Positions 1-10,830 of a DNA stretch of 64,000 nt are shown here, one piece after another. Numbering within the stretch: the first letter of the stretch is position 1; each line of letters opens with the position of its first letter. The DNA is from Synanceia verrucosa. Taxonomy: Eukaryota; Chordata; Actinopteri; Perciformes; Synanceiidae. The stretch spans positions 17,793,119 to 17,857,118 of the forward strand of contig CM056550.1 in NCBI GenBank assembly GCA_029721515.1, written 5' to 3'. The notes under the pieces are model-generated. The model made no database searches. It had not been told where the DNA came from and saw nothing but the letters and a program-made list of their open reading frames with translations. A program made the translations under genes and the position numbers.

Positions 1-290
1 TTCACTAAAAGCATGGCCAAAGGGGAAAAAGGGGAACATGAAAGTCTGGACCAAATTTAAAACAATCCATCCAATGCTCGTTGAGATATTTCCCTAAAAA
101 ACATAAATATCGACGTCATGGTGGCGCTAAAAGTCAGAGGATCACTAAAGTCAGTGTGAATGAAATGAAAATCCATCCATTATTTGTTGAGATATTTCAA
201 CAGCCACCTGCATACAGGAGCGTTATTCACAGATTTGATCACTTCCAGGCCAGTGTGGTTTTAGGAGAGTTCAGTGTCTCTGTGTGTTGA
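1..290. repeat. Old dispersed teleost repeat fragment
   Basis: The phrase AATCCATCCA followed by GTTGAGATATTTC occurs twice, near 63-92 and 171-198, with GTCAGAGGATCACTAAAGTC between. I recognise this wording from interspersed repeats common in fish genomes, but cannot name the family. The 69-codon open frame across it has no protein-like content. It is cut by the window edge. Confidence 0.5.
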
Positions 291-1740
291 TTTAAACTAA
301 TTTATTTCTGACACACTGTGTGCAAATCCAGGACTGAGGTAAATCACTGGCTTCATTTCCTCTCTGACAACAAGCGAGGTTTAGCGGCTCAGTATATTTA
401 ACTAGAAAGGAGAGTGATCCGCATGCCAATGCCCATCAAAGTGTGACGAAAACAAGGCAGTGACATGAAGAAAACAAACTGCTGTCAGCTGCTGAGGTGA
501 GTTTTTTATTCCAGTCCAGACGGCAAACATCCACTGACTTCCTGTTGACCTCCCAGTGCTTCATGCATTATATTTACGAATGTATCTGCATAATAGAGCA
601 TAATAATATCTGCAAGGACAGCAGACCTTAATGTCTCCATTTTCAACTGTCATGTCCCCAATTTCCAGCAGGAGGCAAGATTTGATAATACTCTGACCGC
701 CCGTCTCTGACTGTCATATTAACAGGAGTTAAAAGCTGCAGCATAATGTACCTGCAGTGCTGCTGGATGCATGAATGAGTGAATGACTCAAGGTGTTTAT
801 TTAGCTCCTATCAGAGGTGGAGAGCACATACTGGATACAGGAAACATTATTCTGATGTAAAAACACTCATTTAGTGAATCAGGAAACAGCTGCAGAGTGT
901 TTTTAACCCATGTGTGGTCCAAACGTTCGGTATACTTTGTCCTAAGGGTCAACATTTTCCTCTAAAATAAGATGCTTAAATTGAAATTTCGATCCAATTT
1001 TTTTTCAGTTTTGCATGAATAAGCAACCTGTCCATCTTTATAGTGCAGAGAGCCTGCGTATTATTTTTAATTACATCATAAAAACAGTTTTCTTTTACTA
1101 AAAGAAAGAATAAAATTCTAGATTCAAGAGTTTTTATTGTCATTATGCATGCATAACAAAATTTTGTAGAGGCTCTCAGCTTACAGGGCACACATACATA
1201 AGAAATAAGAATAAAGATATAAATATAAAAATATAAAACACCCGAATTTGCAGAGGACATGTATATATTTACAGCAGAAAAAATAAAATAAGAATAAAAA
1301 TAAGAATAAATTACTACTATTATTGCTAAACATTATTTTTAACAAGAGATAGTATTTGTATAACCTAAGAAAGCTGTATTGAAGGGAAAAAAACAGTGAT
1401 ATATTCTTATATAATCTGTACTCTACAACAAAATACCAGGAAAAATGCCATTTAGGGTTTATTTCTCTGCTGTTAAACATTGTCGTTTTTGAACCTAAGA
1501 CAACACACAACAAGTGTTAAACAATAAATATCAAATTTTTCTGCATTTTCTGCCTGAAAAATGTCTGTTTTAAAGAAAAAAGCACGAATGTTTCCCATGT
1601 TTGGCCAAGTCTTGTGAAAGGAGGAGGTCATCAGTTAGTGTTGTTGTTGTGACGTATGTTTGGATCAAAATCAAACGCTCGTAAGAAGATGGATGCTCAC
1701 TTTTGACTCAGGAAAGAGAGGAAAAGATCCTCTGACTTCT
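291..1740. other. Non-coding stretch, AT-rich, one retroelement-like tail
   Basis: I see no supportable exon here. The part from about 960 to 1,560 is very AT-rich. The segment around 1,118-1,230 (TTTTTATTGTCATTATGCATGC, then an ACATACATAAGAAATAAG tail) looks like a fish retroelement 3' tail in reverse. The two minus-strand open frames there encode low-complexity Phe/Tyr/Leu strings and are not genes. Confidence 0.4.
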
Positions 1741-1760
1741 AACTCTCTCTCTCTTTGCAG

Positions 1761-1880
1761 TTTTTTTTGACACATCAAGGACAACAGAGTCAGGACTTCA
1801 CTACGGCATCAGCTCCTGTCGTCACCGCCGGGATTCCCAGCGGCATCGAGCGAAGAGAAGTGCAGATAATAGACGTGTAA
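1761..1880 (+). CDS. Possible 3'-terminal coding exon, unidentified gene
   Basis: A pyrimidine tract ending in TTTGCAG (to 1,760) is followed by a 39-codon open frame ending in TAA at 1,878-1,880. The last part reads like real protein, ending GIPSGIERREVQIIDV, with C/G-rich third positions unlike the flanks. AATAAA signals follow at 2,252-2,257 and 2,379-2,384, as expected for a last exon with a short 3' UTR. Upstream exons would lie left of the window. The exon may begin later, because AG also occurs at about 1,780, 1,788 and 1,794; the T-run right after the first AG is odd. I do not recognise the protein. It could be chance. Confidence 0.35.
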   Translation, partial: FFLTHQGQQSQDFTTASAPVVTAGIPSGIERREVQIIDV

Positions 1881-3606
1881 AAAGTGTTTTTCACAGTCAT
1901 AAATCTTTGGAGGAGAATACAGATCGTTCTTCTTGTGAAGTGACTCAGCTCTCTTTTTGGTTTGTCTCGTTTTCTGGTCCAGCACTTTTGGCTGCAGACC
2001 AGAAACCTTTGAATTTAAAAAGAAAAGGGTTCAAACTCTACTTCCTGTTTTGAAAAAATGATGCATTAAGACATTTAAATTGGCAGTGATCCCTGATTAA
2101 TTCAGTTCATTCATTAAACCTGCACCATCGAATGTGATCCAAACACAAAATCAACTTTATTCATCTTCCACAGACACAGACTGCATCACTCTACACTTTA
2201 TATTTGATCAAAAACTTACAGTATTTGCTGTAGTTTGTCCTCTTATTCAGAAATAAAGAAGTAAAAAGCAGCAGGAATCATTTGTGGCCTTGAAATGAAT
2301 AAGTACATATATTATAAGGAGCTATATTATTTTATTTATTCATAAACAAACTGTAACCGACGCTGAACATTTACTGCCAATAAACTTCACGGCTTTGAGC
2401 CATTTTCAACATCAGTGTTTTTATTATATAGAAAAATAGATCAATAGACTATTACTGGATCTGGACAGAAACAATTCATAATCAGCAGAAATATTATATT
2501 TATAATATGATAGTGTTTACTGTGATGAGGTGGAGACTTGTCCAGGGTGTACCCTGCCTTCCAAAATGGATGGATGGATGGATATGATAGTGTTTACTCT
2601 ACATTTTTTGTGCATTTTCCTATGAATGAAAGAAAATATAATTTACTTTAAGCCAAACTGAGTAAATGTTACTGATGACACTTTTTGATATCTGGTGCTG
2701 CAGCTGCATTCGATCCATTTTGAGGTTCGACACTCTTGACAGTACCTAAAACATGCGTACACAATGTATAAAAGTAGATCTCCACACATCATGACCTATA
2801 TGGATTACAGTCATTCACTTTGTTGAATATGTCATTTAATTTCAAAGATTAACCATTTAATTGATTAGATTTGCTGTTTAATTTCCCAGATTTGCCTTTT
2901 AATTTCCGAGACATCCTGAAGAAATAAACCAACGTGACCAGTGTGGTCCTCTGAGATGTCACAGCTCTGAGTCAAACCATTATTTTGTCTGCCCACCTGT
3001 CGGCCATCAGCACCGATCAATACAGCAGCACTGATGTGTTTGTCTGGACGTGAAGCAGCAGCAGACAACAGACCTGAGCAAACCATTATTTTGTCTACTT
3101 TACTATATTTATTATGTGTCTGCAGAGCGTTCATTTAGCCCAGACTGTCTGGAGAAGAACATAAAATACACCAGAAGGATTTCTTGCACTCTGACTGCAT
3201 TATGACAACATGCAGGGTTAGACTCAAACAGGTCTTTAGGGTTGGAGGCAACAAAGTAGAGAGTTACTGTCGCTGACTAAAGTAATACCATTACAGTTAG
3301 TAATCAATAAAACATGTTGTTACAACAGGAGGACAGAGAAACAAACCAAACTTCTCTTTTCCTGTTTGATCAACTTTCATCGTGACTTTGACTTCAGAGC
3401 TGGAGCTCATGGACGAGGAGACGAACAAAGATGGAGGAGCCGATTAAGACGTCTTTAGAGGCTGGAAATGTGAACATTACTGAGGATTTGTTGATCTAAA
3501 GGAACCACAATGAGACGGTAAAGAAGTGAGAAGACTTTTACTGTGAAGGGCTGATGTTCACTTCCTGTCAGCTTTGTGATGATAAAGAGCAGAAAAGAGA
3601 GATCTG
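1881..3606. other. Non-coding stretch with a (GGAT)n repeat tail
   Basis: After the possible 3' UTR (to about 2,400) nothing gene-like is visible. At 2,545-2,582 the phrase CCAGGGTGTACCCTGCCT followed by ATGGATGGATGGAT is a familiar fish retroelement tail. The 89-codon minus frame at 2,865-3,134 has no supporting features. Confidence 0.4.
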
Positions 3607-4894
3607 CTGTCTGTTGTCCTTTTATTACATCAAGGGGCTTTACTTTGAAATGATCTGGTGTCTGTCCTCCTTTTATTACAATAATGAGCTTTATTTTGAA
3701 ATTATCTGGTGTCTGTCCTCCTTTTATTACAATAATGACCTTTACTTTGAAATTATCTGGTGTCTGTCCTCCTTTTATTACAATAATGACCTTTATTTTG
3801 AAATTATCTGGTGTCTGTCCCAAGATTTTATTACAATAAGGAGCTTTACTTTGAAATTATCTGGTGTCTGTCCTCCTTTTATTACAATAATGAGCTTTAT
3901 TTTGAAATTATCTTGTGTCTGTCCTCCTTTTATTACAATAAGGAGATTTACTTTGAAATTATCTGGTGTCTATCCTCCTTTTATTACAATAAAGAGCTTT
4001 ATTTTGAAATCATCTTGTGTCTGTCCTCCTTTTATTACAATAATGAGCTTTACTTTGAAACTATCTGGTGTCTGTCCTCCTTTTATTACAATAAGGAGCT
4101 TTACTTTCAAATGATCTGGTGTCTGTCCTCCAAATGAGCTTTATTTTGAAATTATCTGGTGTCTATCCTCCTTTTATTACAATAAAGAGCTTTATTTTGA
4201 AATTATCTTGTGTCTGTCCTCCTTTTATTATAATAATGAGCTTTTACTTTGAAACTATCTGGTGTCTGTCCTCCTTTTTTCACAATAAGGAGCTTTACTT
4301 TGAAATGATCTGGTGTCTGTCCTCCAAATGAGCTTTATTTTGAAATTATCTGGTGTCTATCCTCCTTTTATTACAATAAAGAGCTTTATTTTGAAATCAT
4401 CTTGTGTCTGTCCTCCTTTTATTACAATAATGAGCTTTACTTTGAAACTATCTGGTGTCTGTCCTCCTTTTATTACAATAAGGAGCTTTACTTTCAAATG
4501 ATCTGGTGTCTGTCCTCCAAATGAGCTTTATTTTGAAATTATCTGGTGTCTATCCTCCTTTTATTACAATAAAGAGCTTTATTTTGAAATTATCTTGTGT
4601 CTGTCCTCCTTTTATTATAATAATGAGCTTTTACTTTGAAACTATCTGGTGTCTGTCCTCCTTTTTTCACAATAAGGAGCTTTACTTTGAAATGATCTGG
4701 TGTCTGTCCTCCAAATGAGCTTTATTTTGAAATTATCTGGTGTCTATCCTCCTTTTATTACAATAATGAGCTTTATTTTGAAATGATCTTGTGTCTGTCC
4801 TCCTTTTATTACAATAATGAGCTTTACTTTGAAACTATCTGGTGTCTGTCCTCCTTTATTGCAGTTCAGAGCTTTAATTTGAAACTATCTGGTA
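3607..4894 (+). repeat. 51-bp minisatellite with higher-order structure
   Basis: About 25 tandem units of roughly 51 bp, core CCTCCTTTTATTACAATAA then GAGCTTTATTTTGAAATTAT then CTGGTGTCTGT. From about 4,119 the array reorganises into a higher-order unit of about 193-194 bp. Each is marked by a shortened monomer (CCTCCAAATGAGC) and repeats near 4,119, 4,313, 4,506 and 4,700. Alternate higher-order units are the most alike. As 51 is 17 codons, several frames stay open (up to 186 codons) and show a 17-residue period; these are by-products, not genes. Confidence 0.95.
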
Positions 4895-5140
4895 TCTCAG
4901 GTGATGTTACAGAGTAATCCAGAGTAATGGACCGAGTGGTGTGACTGGTTACTTTTAGCAGTGAGTACTTTAATAAAGTAATGTGTAATCCATTACTTTT
5001 TTACTGCAGGTATCGTGTTGAATGTGTAATTCAGGCCACCTTAAGGAGGGGTATCAGTAGATGATGAGGGAATAAAAAATGGTTCAAGGACAAATAATCC
5101 CCCTGGAGAAATGTTCCAGGTGAAGTCAGATTACCCAGCA
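4895..5140. other. Non-coding spacer
   Basis: The segment from the end of the minisatellite to the CpG-rich stretch shows no exon or recognisable repeat. Confidence 0.4.
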
Positions 5141-5420
5141 TGCTTCTCTACCGCCACTAGCTAAAAGGGGGAGGAGGTCGCGGTTGCTATGGCAGCGACA
5201 GCTGGATCAAAACGAGTGTGAGGATGAATGAAGCGTAAAGTGGAGTCATTTTTCCTGGGAGCGGCGGCGGCCTGAGGAGCGACGCCGGCGGCCGAGCTGT
5301 CATTAGGATGAAGAGATGTGAATCTTCTTCTGTGGTGTTTGCGTTCACACCTCAGACATTCACCTCTTCTTCAGGTTTCAAGGGCATCTGCTCGACTGTG
5401 AGGAGTGGGGGTGGAATAAG
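5141..5420. promoter_or_regulatory. CpG-rich segment with RFX X-box-like site
   Basis: This stretch is far richer in G, C and CpG than its flanks (for example 5,255-5,300, with GCGGCGGCGGCC and GACGCCGGCGGCCGAGC). It contains GGTTGCTATGGCAGCGAC near 5,182-5,200, resembling the RFX X-box GTTGCCATGGCAAC. No open frame of interest starts here. It could be an alternative promoter or enhancer of the surrounding gene, or a GC-rich repeat remnant. Confidence 0.35.
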
Positions 5421-6000
5421 AAAACATCACAGCCTTTAAAGGAGATCAAATCTGTGCTGCACATCATGATTCAGTGCTTCTGCTTCTGCACATGAAATAA
5501 AGTCTCATCTTATCAATAGATCGCTCCATTTTTTTAACCATTTTTGACTCAGTGACTGCAGTAAACACAAGATGTGCTACATAAGACCACTTCCTAATAC
5601 TGTGATCCTTACGCTTCAACATCTTTCTTCTAACATCAGATTTGAGGACAAAATGTTTATTTATTGCCTTGTGATGAAGAGATTCACCCATCAGCACAAA
5701 TCACCAAAACCTTTTCCTCTAAAAGATGAAAATATGTTTTCTACCAAAAGAGGCCAAAGTTATTACATGTTAACTGTTGTCAACACACAAGCAGCTGTTT
5801 TAGTAAACAAGATGATTATGAAATTAATTATGAAATTATAAAACACTCAGCAATAAGTGAAATAAAGTCCCACCACGGTGCAACATATAAAGCCTTTTTT
5901 AAAAACACGCGGCTTCGTCAAACACAGTTAGCGTAGCTTAGCATAAAGTCTAGAAGCAAAGGGAAACTGCTAGCCTCCAAAGTTAAATATTTTTTAAAAG

Positions 6001-6370
6001 TATGTATATAAGAGCTGTCAATCTATTAAATAAATTTTGAATAATTGCATAATTATGGTTAATCAGGATTAATCACACATTTTTACAGGTCAAAATGTTC
6101 CTTAAAGAGAGATTTGTCAAATATTTAATACTCTCATCAACATGGCAGTGATTAAATGTTTGTTTATGTATGTATATATTATATTATGTATATTGTAGGT
6201 CATTGAATAACACAAAACAAGACAAATTTTGTGCTGCATTTAGCATGAAAATGCATATAAATAAACTGTGTTTGTGTTATATTCTGGTTACACAGTTGTT
6301 CAATTGTTCAATAAAATGTAATATATTGTTTTGAAATATTGAAATGTGTATTTTAATATGAGGATTTTCC
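6001..6370 (+). repeat. Old dispersed repeat (GATTAATCAC type)
   Basis: The segment starting TATATAAGAGCTGTCAATC and containing GGTTAATCAGGATTAATCACAC resembles a common fish repeat with TTAATCGCGATTAATCGC wording. The same opening, TATATAAGAGCTGTC, recurs at 41,453-41,470. Confidence 0.45.
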
Positions 6371-7735
6371 AAATTATCCGGTAATAAAACGTCCAGCAGT
6401 CAGGGCTTCGTCTTAGACTCATGACAGCTCTGGTTGTTCAGACCACCTTGAGGCCGGCGTCCACGCAGAGCCGCATAGTAAACAGCACAAGATAAAAAAC
6501 ACATCCTGAGGCTGAAGCTTTTCACATCAAAATGCTGCTCACAGCCTAAAGTTTGGGGCGTCCAGGTCCGGCAGTAAATCCCACAGCTTTTCTCAGCTCA
6601 ATACAAAGAAACGGGCCGGCTCATTCCACATTCACCAGGAGAACCTCGGCCTCCGTCCGACCGACAACAAGACAGAGCGTGGAAAAATAAAAATCTACCG
6701 CAGGACGTCGAGGTGTCTGCAAAAACCTGACGCTTTCTGTGATTCTTTCTGGAGAAACTGAATCAACAATTCGAGTCAACTATTTTTTAGTTGAGGACAG
6801 TTTGCCAAATATATTTTTATTTACAGCTCTATTAAAAGAGCATTGTCCTTTAGTGCCTTAATCTTTACCTGACGATGAGATTATTGTCAGTAATAAAACT
6901 AATGACAAATGAAAGAGTGCAGTGAGATGTGATTTTAATGTTTCTTAAAGATGGTGGAGGCGTGCAGCTCAGACTGAAACTTTAATGTTTGATGGCATCA
7001 ATATTTCAGTACAGCTAAAAATACATTTGTCTCAACAATACTGTAAGAATATGAAGGGTGAGCGCTCTGAAGGAGAGCTGCAGCCATGACTCTCCTCACC
7101 AGGTAATCTGATGATCAGATTATCCTCCAGAGTCATTGATTTGTTGTTTTTATTTATTATTTATAAACCTCAGATCAAGCTTTTTGTTTTTGTTAGGGCC
7201 TAAAACACAAAATACTACAATTAAATTAAGATATTTCTGCCTGTAAATGACTCAACAGAGGATCAACATGGTTCATTTTCTGCAAATCTAATTAAAATCT
7301 AATTAATTGAGTCCTAAATTTGTGACATTCAGTGACCGACTGACGAAGTGGTGGTGGAGAGTAACTAAATAACTAAATACAAGTTGTATATACAGTATGT
7401 ACACATACGTGTGTGTATGTACAAGCAGGAAGTTGTTTTTTAAACTATTAAATAACATAAAAGTCAAGAATATTACTTCTAGAAAATATATAGTGCAAAT
7501 CTGTAATTGTAGAAAACAAAACAAGTAACTTCACACCGTTAACACCTTCAGTATTAGCCCTACACAGAGTCCGCTAGCTTAATGCTAACACATAATGGAA
7601 AACGCCATAGACGGGCTAACGTAAATTAGCATCACAACTGGTTATATTCAACACAAACATTGCAGCAGAGGCATATGTTCTCACTAATCCTATAGCACAA
7701 TGAAACCTTTGAGAGTTCAGCTGCTGCTTGTCTTC
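6371..7735. other. Non-coding stretch
   Basis: No exon is supported. GCTAGC/GCTAAC clusters at about 7,570-7,625 resemble short motifs repeated elsewhere in the window (about 5,925 and 23,700-23,940). The 73-codon minus frame at 7,303-7,524 is AT-driven. Confidence 0.35.
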
Positions 7736-7737
7736 TA

Positions 7738-7885
7738 CCATCATTTACTTTTGATTTTATTCTTATTTCACTTTTTATTTCAACATGTGGAAGTTGTTCT
7801 GGATTTACACTGGATTAAAAAAAATCAATCAATATTACATCAGAAGAAAAAGTATTGTGACATATCAATATTTTTCCCTTTCAGG
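7738..7885 (+). repeat. Dispersed repeat shared with 41.5 kb
   Basis: The stretch with CTTTTTATTTCAACATG, GAAGTTGTTCTGGATTTACA and AAGTATTGTGACATATCAATA matches 41,508-41,655 (AACATGCAGAAGTTGTTC, GGATTTACAATTGG, AGTATCGCAATATATTGC) in the same order and orientation. It is a diverged two-copy member of an interspersed family I cannot name. Confidence 0.55.
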
Positions 7886-8189
7886 ACCTTGAAGTTTCTA
7901 CAATGAAACACTCCATTTTGCTATTAATACTCCATTACTTTCAGTATGATTTAGTGTTTTTAGAGAGTGGTACTGTTACTTTAACTTAAGGAAAGTACTT
8001 CCTCCACCTCTGGACTCTGGTAAAAAAAAAAAAAAAAAAACAACACGTTGGGCTAATTAGCAAGTAGCTGCTTTTAAATATAAATCCATGTTAACAAATC
8101 CTGCAGCTCCCAAAGAAAACTGAACATCTGGTAGAAGCTGCTGTTCTTCATCCAGATGTTTATCCTCCATCACTTCCTGCACCTCTACC

Positions 8190-8760
8190 TCTAGTAATGG
8201 GGTTTTCTAGGGTCTCTTTTATTTTGGCGAGCCGGTCGTCGCTCTGACGCTGCCTTCCCTTCATCCCTGTTGTTTTTCTGCTCCTCACATCTAAAATCCG
8301 TCTTCCTGAGCCGCTCGTCGTCAAACCCCCAGCGACCTGGCAGCTCGTCGGACTCGTCTCTGCAGGAGTTTTTCAGTTCTGCCAAGTATCTCCTTCAAAT
8401 GACTAATAACTGTGAGAGGAGACAAACTCCCAGAGAGCAGCTAGAAGAAGTTATACTCATGTTAGCGTTAGATAAGTGCAGGAGGAGACAACATGGTGAA
8501 CAATGACAGCGGCGCCTCCCTCCTCTGTGGAAAAGTAACGTTAGGCGGTCGCCATGGATACCGTCGACCCACGAGCCTCGGCCTTCATCCTGAACATCCC
8601 TACGAAAAGAAAAGGTTCGACCAGACAGCTGATCCTTTTTGAGTGTGTTTGGTTTGGTTTTCAAAAGCGAAAATGCTTCTAACAAACACCGAATGTTTGT
8701 TTTACTCTGTAAAACGTCCTTTTGCACGATTTTCAACATTACTGTGGCCAAAAGTTAGCT
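8190..8760. promoter_or_regulatory. CpG-rich island, possible promoter or small exon
   Basis: CpG is dense at about 8,225-8,360 and 8,500-8,600 against a CpG-poor background. The + strand has a good Kozak ATG (GTCGCCATGGATACC, ATG at 8,552) opening a short frame (MDTVDPRASAFILNIPTKRK...) that ends after about 40 codons with no convincing splice donor. The minus strand has a 64-codon charged frame (8,385-8,191) and pyrimidine-AG sequence near 8,420. I cannot tell a promoter, a non-coding first exon and chance apart. It may serve the surrounding Rho-GAP gene. Confidence 0.3.
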
Positions 8761-10499
8761 GTTTATTGTGTGTTTTGTGTCTTCTCTGACCTACATAACT
8801 GTATATTTAAAATGACTGAAGAGGACTTTTTTGGACTTGGACGTGCTGTCTGTCTCCTCCATGTGAGACTCCCACAGTCTGATGTCATGCTTCACTGTCC
8901 GATCAGATTAATCGGATTAATTAGTGCGACAGACGTTTCCAGTGCAGACATCTCATCTCATCTATAAAACCTGTGACCTTTCACTCATATTCCTGTGACT
9001 TCCTTCTCAGTGTCGACGTTAATACACAGAAATCCAGTTTATTTCAGTCTTATCTTTGCAGTTTTGTACAGAATTAACTGCTGAGATCAGAAGAAAACAG
9101 GAATTAAGACGAGTTTAAACAGCTTGTATGGATTTATATGGATGTAAAACCAAACAAATTTGTTGATAAATAATCCTAAATTGCAAAGGAATCATTTTAG
9201 GGATTCTTAAAGTGACATTAAAGTCACAATACAGAACTTTTCTCCCATTGAAACTACACAAATGTTAAGAATTTGCTGAGTTGCACCAAATGTTTCCAAC
9301 ATTTTTCATACTAGAGAAAATATGCTGTTTTAATCAGGATAAAGGCCCACGGTGCATCAATTAGAAGCTGTCAGAAGTGGACTTTTATCCAGTTTTAAGG
9401 CACATGTTATGCTAAGCTTTCTAGATATTGGTTGTTTTAAACTAGACAGAAACATATTTTTAACTCGAAACTGTTTGGCTCAGTGTTTTAATCACTAATC
9501 CGTTGGTTTTTCCTCATACTTCTACTTTTTAATCCAGCGATACGATAATAAAAAAATTTGCTGTCAAACTGCTCCCGCTGCAGACCGAACGAGAGGTCAC
9601 ACTAAATCAAATATTAAGGACGTTCACTGCTCTCCTGTAAATGATGGCGACAACCGCAAATAGATCTGACGGTATGTTTTGACGCAGACACACACACAGG
9701 AAGCGCCTCTGATACACACCACTACTACACAGCCAGCACCTCCTCCCATCTGATGGAGGAGAAAATCAAATGCATCACAGCCTGTGTGCAGCTGGCTAAT
9801 GGCCGCCTTGGGAAAATCCTCTGAATGTCTGTCAGCAGCTTTGCCAGCACTTAACCAAGGTCCTCTGTTATACTCACACAAATACATAAAGTAGCATACA
9901 TATTTATACATGTATGTATATATACACACACAGGCTCAGTGACACACCCATGCACAAACACACATGCTGCAGCTGTGAGCCCATTTTAGGCCTTTCAGTA
10001 GATTTACGAGGCTTTGTGATTATTATGGGATGGCAGAATGATGCATCAGGATGTGCATGTGATGACCACGTTTAGTCTTTTCAATAAGTCAAAAGTATGA
10101 CTTTAAGAGGCTGGAAGTATCAACCTTCAAAAACATTTAAAGGGACACTCTGTCATTTTTATTTTTATTAAAGTTATATATCTCCAATGACTCAACGTTT
10201 CCTCACACGGATCATTTTTCATGCTGCTGTGTATGCATACAGTCGTCTCAAAATAAAATTCTGTCTTACAGGAAATAATTTTACAGAAACAAGAACTGAT
10301 TGATTGTGTTTAAAAATTTTACATATAAATTATCATAAATTCCTCAAAAGTGATGCATTGGCCTAGACTAAATGGGCTAATACAGACAGATGCATTATGT
10401 ATTAATATGTACAATGTTAATTTATTTGGTACCCTAATAAGCAGCTAATAGTTGTTAGCCAAATATAAAAAAATAAGAAAGGGACAATTAAAAATAGTG
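8761..10499. other. Non-coding stretch
   Basis: No exon is supported. A TTATGCTAAGCTTT phrase near 9,408 may be a remnant of the TATGCTAAGCTA repeat seen at 23.7 kb. The 9,740-10,075 part is more balanced in composition and repeat-free, so it is a candidate conserved non-coding element. Confidence 0.3.
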
Positions 10500-10830
10500 T
10501 CGTGTCCGTGCTAACTAAATAATACACTAAAAAAATACAAAATGAAAAATACAAAAACTGCAAAATTAAAAAAATACAAAAACACAAAATTAATAATGCA
10601 AAAAATACAAAATTAAAAATACAAAAAAATGTAAAATTAAAAAAATACAAAAACACAAAATTAAAAATGCAAAAATACAAAATTAAAAATGCAAAAATAC
10701 AAAATTAAAAATACAAAAATGCTAAATTAAAAATAAAAAATACAAAACATAATGTGAACAATATTTCAAAAATGAAAAAATAAATATGGTAAAAATAAAT
10801 TAAATTGTAAAAAAAAAAAAAGAAAATCCC
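10500..10830 (+). repeat. A-rich tandem repeat (AAAAATACAAAATT type)
   Basis: A degenerate array of AAAAATACAAAATTAAAAATGC-like units. The flanking phrase GTCCGTGCTAACTAAATAATAC recurs near 13,277 as GTCTGTGCTAATTAAATAAAA before a similar A-rich tract (to about 13,450), so both look like the A-rich tails of one retroelement family. Confidence 0.6.

Noticed and set aside
465..496. Short ATG exon (MKKTNCCQLL) with GTGAGT donor
   Set aside because: Its phase does not fit the 1,761 exon, and it is too short to support alone.
3455..4718. Several 60-186 codon frames on both strands
   Set aside because: They follow the 51-bp (17-codon) minisatellite exactly and have no unique sequence.
3607..4894. 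Possible CRISPR-like array
   Set aside because: Units abut with no unique spacers, and the context is a vertebrate genome.
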